5,241 bases of DNA from an uncultured Eubacteriales bacterium (GTDB lineage Bacteria > Bacillota_A > Clostridia > Oscillospirales > Oscillospiraceae), in assembly GCA_900556015.1 (NCBI GenBank), contig USNH01000091.1, forward strand, positions 1 to 5,241, written 5' to 3'. Both the position numbers and the translations under genes were made by a program. The notes beneath the pieces were generated by a model that did not search any database, was not told the origin of the DNA, and was given only the letters and a program-made list of their open reading frames with translations. Below, in pieces: positions 1 through 5,173 of this stretch. How positions within the stretch are numbered: the first letter of the stretch is position 1; each line of letters starts with the position of its first letter.

Positions 1-233
1 CGCTGATCCCCAGCTGCGGCGCGTGCCTGAGCAACATGGCCATCGCCCCGGACGGGGAGATCATCCCCTGTCAGAGCTGGCTGAGCAGCAAGTCCCTGGG
101 CAGCATCCTCAACGACGACTGGGACGCGGTGTGGCAGGGTGAGCGCTGCGCCGCCATCCGGGCCAAAAGCGCCAAAATGGAGCAGCTGTGCCAGCTGCGG
201 GAGAGCAACCGGGAGGAGGCCGTCCTATGCTGA
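1..233 (+). CDS. Radical SAM/SPASM-domain protein, C-terminal fragment (5' end outside window)
   Basis: The open frame enters from the left edge (first full codon at base 3) and ends at TGA 231-233, giving 76 visible residues. Cysteines sit at visible positions 5, 8, 23, 49, 63 and 76. The stretch from CGAC through AIAPDGEIIPCQSW, followed by a GSILND-like segment, is the classic C-terminal SPASM layout: a CxxC, an 'I.PDG...PC' strand pair, then 'G.I'. SPASM domains hold auxiliary [4Fe-4S] clusters in radical SAM enzymes that modify peptides or proteins. The usual closing CxxCxxxxxCxxxC is absent; only LCQLRE and a final Cys remain, so the second cluster is atypical or lost. The catalytic CxxxCxxC domain is outside the window, so the enzyme class is inferred from the tail alone. 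The stop overlaps the next gene's start (ATGCTGA), which implies translational coupling. It may therefore act on the downstream Cys-rich membrane protein. An alternative is an anaerobic sulfatase maturase-like or other SPASM enzyme unrelated to its neighbour. Confidence 0.75.
   Translation, partial: LIPSCGACLSNMAIAPDGEIIPCQSWLSSKSLGSILNDDWDAVWQGERCAAIRAKSAKMEQLCQLRESNREEAVLC
211..219 (+). promoter_or_regulatory. Ribosome binding site for the Cys-rich membrane protein
   Basis: A purine-rich GGGAGGAGG lies 7 bases before ATG 227, inside the end of the upstream SPASM gene. It selects ATG 227 over the in-frame upstream ATG at 188. Only the 227 start puts a proper signal peptide (MLKK followed by a hydrophobic run) at the N terminus. 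Confidence 0.8.
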
Positions 234-1318
234 AGAAACTCACCGCGCTGATGCTGGCCCTGCTGGCGGCAGCGTGCCTCACCGTCACCGCCTGGGCGGA
301 TTACGACTACATAGAGCAGTACGGCGCTATGGTGACGCCCAACACGGAGGACGGCAGCCTGCTTATCACCGTGAAGCTGGAGTGGACGCCGCTGGAGGAG
401 CTGCCCTACGGTCAGGAGCTGAAGATCGGCGTGCCCAACGGCTCCATCCGGGACGTGGCGGCACAGACGGACAACATCGAGCGGCTGGACTTCGACAATA
501 GCTATATGTACGTCTATCTTGACCGCGGCTACGACGCGAACAAGACCTTTTCCTTCGCCTACTCGTGGGTGCAGGAGTATATGTACCAGTTGGACGGCAG
601 CGCCGTGACCTACGATTACACCGCCGGCTGGTTCGACGAGGCGAAGATCGGGCAGATGACCCTCGTCTGGAACGACCCGGCGGGACTGACCGGCGATTTC
701 ACCGAGGGTACGGTCAGCGGCGCTGACAGCGTGACGGTGCAGGACGGCATGACCATCACCGCCTCCGATCTAGGCTACGGCTACAAGATGAACGTGCAGG
801 TGCGCTACACCGACTGGCCCACCCAGCTGGCGGAGGAATACAGCGCCGACAATGCCCCCGGCAGCGGCTGGAACGGCGGCGATGACGATTACTACGACGA
901 TTACGACGACGGCAGCAACGCCCTCATCGGCCTGTTTGTGTTCCTGCTGATCCTGTTCGTGGTCATCCGCATCATCGTCCGCTTTGGCGGCGACGGCTAC
1001 GCCGGCGGCTTCGGCACGCGGTACGTGTTCGTAAACCACCTGTGGTATCCCGCAGGGCCGGACGGCAAGCCCCGTCCCGGCAGCGTGGGCACGAAGGTAC
1101 GCCCCCGCCCACCCAAGAGCGGCGGCGGTTTCGGCGGCGGCAGCCGGGGTGGCGGCTTTGGCGGCGGCGGGTTCGGCGGCGGCAGCCACTGCGCCTGCGC
1201 CAGCAGCTGCGCCTGTGCGTGTGCCTGCGCCTGTGCCGGTGGAGGCCGGGCGGGGTGCTCCGCCAAGAACCTCTACGGCGCGGTGAAGCTGGACGAGGAC
1301 CTGTCCGAGAAAGTGTAA
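227..1318 (+). CDS. Signal-peptide membrane protein with Gly-rich and Cys-Ala-ladder C-terminal tail (unknown function)
   Basis: This protein has 363 residues, and I do not recognise a named family. Visible order: a signal peptide at 1-24 (MLKKL, hydrophobic core, AWA before D25); a mixed, probably beta-rich extracellular domain at about 25-210; an acidic Asp/Tyr patch at 218-228; one membrane helix at about 232-253 ending in RIIVRF; a basic Arg/Pro linker at about 264-297; a Gly/Phe-rich segment at 298-320; then a cysteine ladder with Cys at 322, 324, 328, 330, 332, 334, 336 and 344, mostly alternating with Ala and followed by GGGRAGCS. Acidic residues before the helix and basic residues after it predict N-outside, C-inside topology, so the Cys tail would be cytosolic. 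The C terminus after the ladder is short and charged (KLDEDLSEKV). The gene overlaps the upstream SPASM gene by 7 bases and has a strong ribosome site. Possible roles are a protein substrate for thioether or other radical SAM modification, or a metal-binding tail; both are inference. Cys17 lacks a good lipobox (Ala at -3), so a lipoprotein is less likely. Confidence 0.88.
   Translation: MLKKLTALMLALLAAACLTVTAWADYDYIEQYGAMVTPNTEDGSLLITVKLEWTPLEELPYGQELKIGVPNGSIRDVAAQTDNIERLDFDNSYMYVYLDRGYDANKTFSFAYSWVQEYMYQLDGSAVTYDYTAGWFDEAKIGQMTLVWNDPAGLTGDFTEGTVSGADSVTVQDGMTITASDLGYGYKMNVQVRYTDWPTQLAEEYSADNAPGSGWNGGDDDYYDDYDDGSNALIGLFVFLLILFVVIRIIVRFGGDGYAGGFGTRYVFVNHLWYPAGPDGKPRPGSVGTKVRPRPPKSGGGFGGGSRGGGFGGGGFGGGSHCACASSCACACACACAGGGRAGCSAKNLYGAVKLDEDLSEKV
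1118..1258 (+). repeat. Low-complexity Gly/Phe then Cys/Ala coding repeat
   Basis: The DNA encodes GGGF/GGGS-type repeats (residues 298-320) followed by the Cys-Ala ladder to Cys344. Cys codons alternate between TGC and TGT and Ala codons between GCC and GCG. The amino-acid pattern is therefore kept while the DNA varies, which argues for protein-level selection and not a simple microsatellite. Opposite-strand open frames across this stretch are composition artefacts. Confidence 0.75.
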
Positions 1319-1327
1319 GCTATGGAG

Positions 1328-1361
1328 CAGCACCCCGGGAACTCCCCGGGGTGCTGTTTTT
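1328..1361 (+). terminator. Intrinsic terminator after the Cys-rich protein gene
   Basis: A perfect 12-bp stem (1328-1339 with 1345-1356) with a 5-base loop is followed by five T residues (1357-1361). It starts 9 bases after the TAA of the upstream gene. The T tract reaches into the stop codon (1360-1362, complement) of the convergent minus-strand gene. Read leftward, the hairpin is followed by CTCCATAG with no T tract, so it should terminate mainly the plus-strand transcript. Confidence 0.9.
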
Positions 1362-2319
1362 ACTCCCACCTCACGTCCTGCTCCCGTCGCAGGGGATACG
1401 CCGCCAGCGCCGCGCCGTCCAGCGCCGCCCGGTGCATATCCACGGCGGTGAGGCGGCGGTTTTCGTAGGCGGCGTAATAATACACGCCCCGCTTCGCGTC
1501 CCACGCGGCGGTGTAGACGCTCCGCTCGAACCCCTCCGCCACCCGGCAGCACCCGGCGGTCTGGGCCACCGCGCCCAAAATGTGGAACACCTGCCCTACG
1601 CCGTAATCCGGCAGCGCGTTGCCCCGTGTGAAGGCCGCCCGCACGAACCGGGAGGGCGACGACAGGTCGCCGGGCAAGCCCAGCGCCCCCATGCCCCGGC
1701 TGTACGTCTCCAGCGCCAGCCCCGGCGCGAAGGTGTCCGCCCCGTCCCCGGCGGACAGCCCGCGATAGTCCCGCAGACGCAGCAGCTGTGCGTCCAGCGG
1801 CGGCTCGTTGGTCAGCACCCCCGCCGGATCAGAGCGCAGCACCAGCCCCGCTGCCGTGGGCTCGGCGGCAAAGCAGTCCCTCTCGTCCGCCGCCAGCCAG
1901 TGCAGCGGCGAGGGCGGCAGGGCGGGGGAGAAGCCCTCCGCCGTCACCCGTGTCTCCGCCAGCAGCTCCCATGCCTCCACCGCCGTGGCGCACCGCGCCA
2001 GCACCCAGGGGATCAGCTCGAAGGATGCGGCGTTCCGCCAGCCCGGCCACGGCGGGCCGTACCGCCCGCTTTTTGGGAACAGCAGCCCCGCCATGCCCAG
2101 CCCCATTTCGTTCACCGCGTCATAGTACAGCGGCCAGCCCTCCGCCACGTGGGCCATGCCCACCAGCGCGTAGTGCTCCTCCAGCGTCTCCCCGTGGCGA
2201 AAGCGCAGTGGAAACCGCCGGGGCGTCACCACCACCTGCTCGCCGAAGGAGCGCTCATAGTCCAGCGTGCGGCCCATATAGAAGCCGTCACGCCCGTGAA
2301 ACGTCACCGCGGTACACAC
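1360..2319 (-). CDS. Choloylglycine hydrolase family protein (bile salt hydrolase / penicillin V acylase-like)
   Basis: This 319-residue Ntn hydrolase is of typical length for the family (about 315-340). The family cleaves amide bonds: conjugated bile salts to free bile acid plus glycine or taurine (BSH), or penicillin V. The N-terminal nucleophile is Cys2, exposed on removal of the initiator residue. The start is GTG followed by TGT and is fixed by this cysteine. Other family residues are present: Arg17 and Asp20 (GRTLDYE), the NEMGLGMAGL strand (70-79), Asn171 (GVLTNEP) and Arg224 (PGDLSSPSRFVR), matching Arg18, Asp21, Asn175 and Arg228 of Clostridium perfringens BSH. Residue 80 is Leu where BSHs usually carry Asn82 and penicillin V acylases Tyr82, so substrate cannot be assigned firmly. 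There is no signal peptide, so it is probably cytosolic. The gene starts 4 bases after the spoVAC stop with only a weak GGGG ribosome site, suggesting co-transcription and coupled translation. Family certain; BSH activity probable but unproven. Confidence 0.93.
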   Translation of the reverse strand: MCTAVTFHGRDGFYMGRTLDYERSFGEQVVVTPRRFPLRFRHGETLEEHYALVGMAHVAEGWPLYYDAVNEMGLGMAGLLFPKSGRYGPPWPGWRNAASFELIPWVLARCATAVEAWELLAETRVTAEGFSPALPPSPLHWLAADERDCFAAEPTAAGLVLRSDPAGVLTNEPPLDAQLLRLRDYRGLSAGDGADTFAPGLALETYSRGMGALGLPGDLSSPSRFVRAAFTRGNALPDYGVGQVFHILGAVAQTAGCCRVAEGFERSVYTAAWDAKRGVYYYAAYENRRLTAVDMHRAALDGAALAAYPLRREQDVRWE

Positions 2320-2323
2320 GGCG

Positions 2324-2755
2324 CTACCCCATCAGCCACAGCACCAGCCCGTACACGGCGCTGGCCGCTGTGCCGAACACGATCACCGGCCCGGCCACGG
2401 TGAACATCTTCACCGCCGTGCCGGTGATAAGCCCCTCCGCCCGGAAGTCAATAGCCGGGGAGGCCACGGCGTTGGCAAACCCGGTGATGGGCACTAACGT
2501 GCCCGCCCCGGCGTACCGCGCCAGCCGGTGATACAGCCCCAGCGCCGTGGCCAGCACCGACAGAAACACCAGCGTGACGGAGGTGGCGGTGGCCGCATCG
2601 TCCTTGGTCAGTCCCAGCTCACTCCATCCGTTCAATATCAGCTGCCCGATCACGCAGATACCGCCGCCCACCAAAAAGGCCAGCGCCGTATCCTTCCAGA
2701 TGGGCGACTTGGGCGACAGCTGCCGCACCAGCGCGTCATATTCCTTGGGCGTCAT
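2324..2755 (-). CDS. spoVAC: Stage V sporulation protein AC (SpoVAC)
   Basis: This 143-residue integral membrane protein is close to the about 150 residues of Bacillus subtilis SpoVAC. SpoVA proteins sit in the spore inner membrane and move calcium-dipicolinate in during sporulation and out at germination; SpoVAC alone has been reported to behave as a mechanosensitive channel. The match rests on AFLVGGGICVIGQ (25-37), the signature stretch AGAGTLVPITGFAN (about 82-95), the AIDFRAEGLITG segment (101-112) and the final helix VAGPVIVFG (120-128). Roughly four membrane segments are visible (about 21-42, 57-75, 106-113 plus re-entrant signature, 116-141). ATG 2755 is chosen because AAAGGA lies 9 bases upstream; an in-frame ATG at 2800 lies inside the probable promoter. 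The usual partners spoVAD and spoVAE do not follow; the next gene is the choloylglycine-hydrolase-family enzyme. It may be a second, stand-alone SpoVAC paralogue. Confidence 0.92.
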   Translation of the reverse strand: MTPKEYDALVRQLSPKSPIWKDTALAFLVGGGICVIGQLILNGWSELGLTKDDAATATSVTLVFLSVLATALGLYHRLARYAGAGTLVPITGFANAVASPAIDFRAEGLITGTAVKMFTVAGPVIVFGTAASAVYGLVLWLMG

Positions 2756-2798
2756 GGCATCACATCCTTTCGGCCCTAGTCTGCCCGCGGACGATGTC

Positions 2799-2827
2799 AT
2801 TATACTTGTAAACGCGGCAAATAACGG
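2799..2827 (-). promoter_or_regulatory. Possible promoter for spoVAC and the hydrolase gene
   Basis: On the minus strand TATAAT occupies 2804-2799, placing a start near 2792 and a leader of about 37 bases. The hexamer 17 bases upstream (complement of 2822-2827, CCGTTA) is a poor -35 match. No convincing forespore sigma-G element (GNATR with 17-18 spacing to CATNNTA) was found on this strand, although spoVAC would be expected to use one. Confidence 0.4.
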
Positions 2828-2834
2828 CTATAAT
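2806..2834 (+). promoter_or_regulatory. Vegetative promoter for ferredoxin-hemW
   Basis: TTGTAA (2806-2811), a 17-base spacer and a perfect TATAAT (2829-2834) fit the housekeeping sigma-A pattern. The start of transcription would be near 2841, giving a leader of about 29 bases containing the ribosome sites. It overlaps the divergent minus-strand promoter. Confidence 0.7.
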
Positions 2835-2869
2835 GATACGCAGACGAGGAGAGAAAGGATGTGTCCGCC

Positions 2870-3112
2870 ATGACCAACACCGTTGACCCCGCCCACCCCT
2901 TCGGACGCAAGGCCGTCCAGCTGGCGGTCATCGACCCGGTGAGCTGCACCGGCTGTGGCTGGTGCGCCAAATTCTGCGTGATGAAATGCATTTTCCAGCG
3001 GCCTGACGGCATCTACGAGGTACGCCAGGACGACTGCATCGGCTGCCGCAGCTGCAAGGTCAACTGCTTCTATGACGCAGTGACCATGCTGCCGCCCCGG
3101 GTACGGGAATGA
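2870..3112 (+). CDS. 2[4Fe-4S] ferredoxin
   Basis: This 80-residue bacterial-type ferredoxin is a small soluble electron carrier. It has two CxxCxxCxxxC motifs, Cys26/29/32/36 (CTGCGWCAKFC) and Cys56/59/62/66 (CIGCRSCKVNC), enough for two [4Fe-4S] clusters with the usual cross-ligation. The Pro that normally follows the fourth Cys is missing in both (CV and CF), and an extra Cys40 follows the first motif. A short N-terminal extension of about 20 residues precedes the fold. ATG 2870 has AAAGGA 10 bases upstream, matching the spacing used by the divergent gene. An in-frame GTG at 2861, with GAGGAG 9 bases upstream, is a real alternative that adds three residues. The stop overlaps the hemW start by ATGA, so the two are probably translated together and the ferredoxin may reduce the HemW radical SAM cluster (inference). 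Confidence 0.9.
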   Translation: MTNTVDPAHPFGRKAVQLAVIDPVSCTGCGWCAKFCVMKCIFQRPDGIYEVRQDDCIGCRSCKVNCFYDAVTMLPPRVRE

Positions 3113-4305
3113 CCCGGCCCGCCGCGAAGCCGCTGGGGCTGTACGTCCACATCCCCTTCTGCCGGCAGAAATGCAGCTACTGCGATTTTTACTCCCTGCC
3201 CCACAGCGAGGAGAAAATGGACGCTTACACCGCCGCCCTGGTGCGCCATTTAGAGGAGGTCGCCCCCCAGGCCGCCGCCCACGTGGTGGACACGGTGTAT
3301 ATCGGCGGCGGCACGCCCACCTACCTGGGCGCGGCCCGCCTCAAGACCATCCTCACGGCCATCCGCAAGCGCTACCGCCTCAGCCATGACGCGGAGATCA
3401 CCGTGGAGGCCAACCCGGACTCCGCCTGTGACGTAAAGGCTCTGCGTACCCTGCGCCGGGCCGGAGTGAACCGCGTCTCCCTGGGCGTACAGTCCGCCGA
3501 TGACGCGCTGCTGCGCCGCATCGGGCGCATCCACACCTTCGACCAGGTCAAACAGGCGGCCCAGGCCATCCGCAAGGCCGGCATCCGCAATCTGAGCATG
3601 GACCTGATCTACGGCCTGCCGGGTCAGACGCTGGATCAGTGGCTGGACACGCTGGCGGAGGTGCTGGCCCTCGACCCCCAGCACATCAGCTGCTACGGCC
3701 TGAAGCTGGAGGAGGGCACGCCCCTTTACCTCCGCCGGGAGCAGGAGACGTTCCCCGACGATGACCAACAGGCGGAGATGTACCTCTCCGCCGTGGACAC
3801 CCTGGCCCAGCACGGCTATGAGCAGTACGAGATCTCCAACTTCGCCAGGCCCGGCTTCGCCTCCCGCCACAACCTGAAATACTGGCACATGGACGAGTAC
3901 GCCGGCTTCGGCCCTGGCGCGCACTCCGACCTGGGCGGCGTGCGCTTCGCCTACGTCCGGGATATAGACTGCTACATAGCCGGTCAGCTCCTGCTGTCCG
4001 AATCCGAGACGGAGGAAACACTGGCCCGTGACTTCGAGTACGTCATGCTGTCCCTCCGCACGGCGGAGGGCATCGACCGCGCCTATTTCGAGCGCACCTA
4101 CCGCCAGCGCTTCGCCCCCCTGGACGCGCTGTTCCGGCAATACGAGACCGCCGGACTGGCCCAGCCCACGGAAAGGGGCTGGCGCTTGACGCCCCGTGGC
4201 TTTTTGGTGTCCAACAGCATCATCGTGGCGCTGGAGGACGCGCTGGCCGCCGAAAAGCTCCGCCGCCAGACCGCCGCCGCCAGCGGCGACTACCGCATCG
4301 TGTAA
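3109..4305 (+). CDS. hemW: Radical SAM heme chaperone HemW (formerly coproporphyrinogen III oxidase-like)
   Basis: This 398-residue protein has the full usual HemW length. HemW is a radical SAM protein related to HemN that binds heme and delivers it to apo-proteins of respiratory chains; older annotations call it oxygen-independent coproporphyrinogen III oxidase. The radical SAM cluster motif is Cys18/22/25 in CRQKCSYCDF; the residues after the third Cys are Asp-Phe, as in HemW, not the CGC seen in true HemN. SAM-binding and barrel motifs follow in order: GGGTP (66-70), EANP (100-103), SLGVQS (124-129), DLIYGLPGQT (165-174). The HemW signatures YEISNFARPG (240-249), SRHNLKYW (252-259) and GFGPGAHS (266-273) and a C-terminal winged-helix-like region (about 300-385, ending near SNSII) complete it. 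The start ATG overlaps the ferredoxin stop, so translation is probably coupled. A terminator follows 20 bases after the TAA. Confidence 0.95.
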   Translation: MTRPAAKPLGLYVHIPFCRQKCSYCDFYSLPHSEEKMDAYTAALVRHLEEVAPQAAAHVVDTVYIGGGTPTYLGAARLKTILTAIRKRYRLSHDAEITVEANPDSACDVKALRTLRRAGVNRVSLGVQSADDALLRRIGRIHTFDQVKQAAQAIRKAGIRNLSMDLIYGLPGQTLDQWLDTLAEVLALDPQHISCYGLKLEEGTPLYLRREQETFPDDDQQAEMYLSAVDTLAQHGYEQYEISNFARPGFASRHNLKYWHMDEYAGFGPGAHSDLGGVRFAYVRDIDCYIAGQLLLSESETEETLARDFEYVMLSLRTAEGIDRAYFERTYRQRFAPLDALFRQYETAGLAQPTERGWRLTPRGFLVSNSIIVALEDALAAEKLRRQTAAASGDYRIV

Positions 4306-4325
4306 AGCACGCTATAACGCAGAAA

Positions 4326-4365
4326 ACGCAAAAACGGCGCACCGGGAGGTGCGCCGTTTTTGCGT
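4326..4365. terminator. Bidirectional intrinsic terminator between hemW and nadE
   Basis: A perfect 18-bp stem (4326-4343 with 4348-4365) with a GGGA loop encloses a GC core flanked by A5 on the left (4330-4334) and T5 on the right (4357-4361). The T tract can terminate hemW transcripts rightward, and the A tract gives a U tract for nadE transcripts leftward. It lies 4 bases past the nadE stop and 20 bases past the hemW stop, as expected for a convergent pair sharing one terminator. Confidence 0.93.
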
Positions 4366-4369
4366 CTGC

Positions 4370-5140
4370 TCACTTATAATACTGCGTCTCGTCCTCCAGC
4401 GCCATAGGCAGCCCGTTGTGGTACACGGGGATAGTCTCGAACTTGAAGCGGCTGGCCCGGTGCTTCGCGTCGATCTGCTCCTTGATGGCCGGATCGACCA
4501 CGCCCCGGCGGACGTACTCATTCACCGCGTGATAGGTGAACCCCAGGTTATCCTCATCGGTAAGGCCCGTCAGCCCGTCGGACGGCGGCTTGATGAGGAA
4601 GCGCTCCGGCAGGCCCAGCGCCCGGCCCAGCGCGATGACCTCCTCGGTGGTATACATCCCCAGGGGTGAGAACGCGCCGGCGCTGTCGCCGTATATGGTG
4701 CAGTAGCCCACCCAGTCCTCGCTGAGGTTGCTGGTGTTGATCACCGTACCGCCGGGCAGCGACTGTGCCACGGCGTACAGCGTGGCCATGCGGACACGGC
4801 TGGGCAGGTTCACCGTGGTCTGACGGCTGGGCTCGATGCCCGCCTTCTTCAGCTCGTTCAGCACGCCCTCCACCGCGTCGTGGATGTTGATGGTGGTGTG
4901 GGGGATGTTCAGATGCTCCACCAGCGCCTGAGAGTAGTCGATGTCCGGCTGAACGCCGTTGGGCATCAGCACGCCGAACACGTTCTCCCGTCCGTAGGCC
5001 GCCACCGCCAGCGCCGCCACGGTGGAGCTGTCCTTGCCGCCGGAAATGCCGATAACGGCGGTCTTGCCGTAACAGGCCGCCATGCGCTCGTGCATCCACT
5101 CCAGCAGGCCCGCCAGCTGCATTTGGGGGTTAAATTCCAT
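4370..5140 (-). CDS. nadE: NAD(+) synthetase (ammonia-dependent type)
   Basis: This 256-residue cytosolic enzyme performs the last step of NAD biosynthesis, amidating nicotinic acid adenine dinucleotide with ATP. The PP-loop SGGKDSS (33-39) marks the N-type ATP pyrophosphatase fold. Further family motifs are NLPSRVRM (111-118), NTSNLSEDWVGY (135-146), a GDSAGAFSPLG stretch (151-161) and KPPSDGLTGLTDEDNLGF (184-201). There is no N-terminal nitrilase/glutaminase domain, so it is the short form that uses free ammonia or a separate glutaminase. The GDSAGAFSPL segment differs from the more common GDG..D..P form but lies in the right place, so activity is still expected. ATG 5140 has GGAGG 9 bases upstream and a promoter just before it. 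It converges on hemW and shares its terminator, and is not part of that operon. Confidence 0.95.
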   Translation of the reverse strand: MEFNPQMQLAGLLEWMHERMAACYGKTAVIGISGGKDSSTVAALAVAAYGRENVFGVLMPNGVQPDIDYSQALVEHLNIPHTTINIHDAVEGVLNELKKAGIEPSRQTTVNLPSRVRMATLYAVAQSLPGGTVINTSNLSEDWVGYCTIYGDSAGAFSPLGMYTTEEVIALGRALGLPERFLIKPPSDGLTGLTDEDNLGFTYHAVNEYVRRGVVDPAIKEQIDAKHRASRFKFETIPVYHNGLPMALEDETQYYK

Positions 5141-5173
5141 TTTCCAGGCCCTCCCTTATGGTTTGTTGGGCCT

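Larger units (their letters stand above)
2761..2863. repeat. Nested inverted repeats in the divergent intergenic region
   Basis: CACATCCTTTC (2761-2771) and GAAAGGATGTG (2853-2863) are a perfect 11-bp inverted pair that contains the ribosome sites of both flanking genes. Inside it, TCATTATA (2797-2804) and TATAATGA (2829-2836) form a perfect 8-bp inverted pair made of the two opposing -10 boxes. The symmetry is directly visible; any regulator binding is inference, and convergence of two similar ribosome sites and -10 boxes explains much of it. Confidence 0.6.

Noticed and set aside
188..226. N-terminal extension of the Cys-rich membrane protein from ATG 188
   Set aside because: The extension (MPAAGEQPGGGRP) would sit before the signal peptide and lies wholly within the SPASM gene; the strong GGAGG serves ATG 227.
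1187..1258. Cys-Ala run as a DNA microsatellite or sequencing artefact
   Set aside because: Cys and Ala codons vary synonymously and the frame continues into a sensible C terminus with a terminator right after it.
770..1552. Long minus-strand open frame opposite the Cys-rich protein gene and into the hydrolase
   Set aside because: It is Ala/Gly/Val-rich, runs through the terminator hairpin and overlaps two well-supported genes; it is a GC-bias shadow.
1042..2403. 453-codon plus-strand open frame
   Set aside because: It is Arg/Pro/Gln-rich with no recognisable motif, crosses the terminator and lies antisense to the clear hydrolase family gene.
2756..2800. Longer spoVAC start at ATG 2800
   Set aside because: That codon lies in the probable -10 box, the extra 15 residues do not resemble SpoVAC, and AAAGGA is correctly spaced for ATG 2755.
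2829..2835. CATTATA on the minus strand as a sigma-G -10 box for spoVAC
   Set aside because: It matches CATNNTA, but no GNATR-like -35 lies 17-18 bases upstream, and the same bases form the plus-strand TATAAT.
3250..4140. 296-codon minus-strand open frame opposite hemW
   Set aside because: It is the composition shadow of hemW, whose motifs are unambiguous; no ribosome site or family motif is seen.
3109..4305. True coproporphyrinogen III dehydrogenase (HemN)
   Set aside because: The cluster motif is CxxxCxxC followed by DF, without the extra Cys of the HemN CGC, and the HemW signature segments and length match instead.
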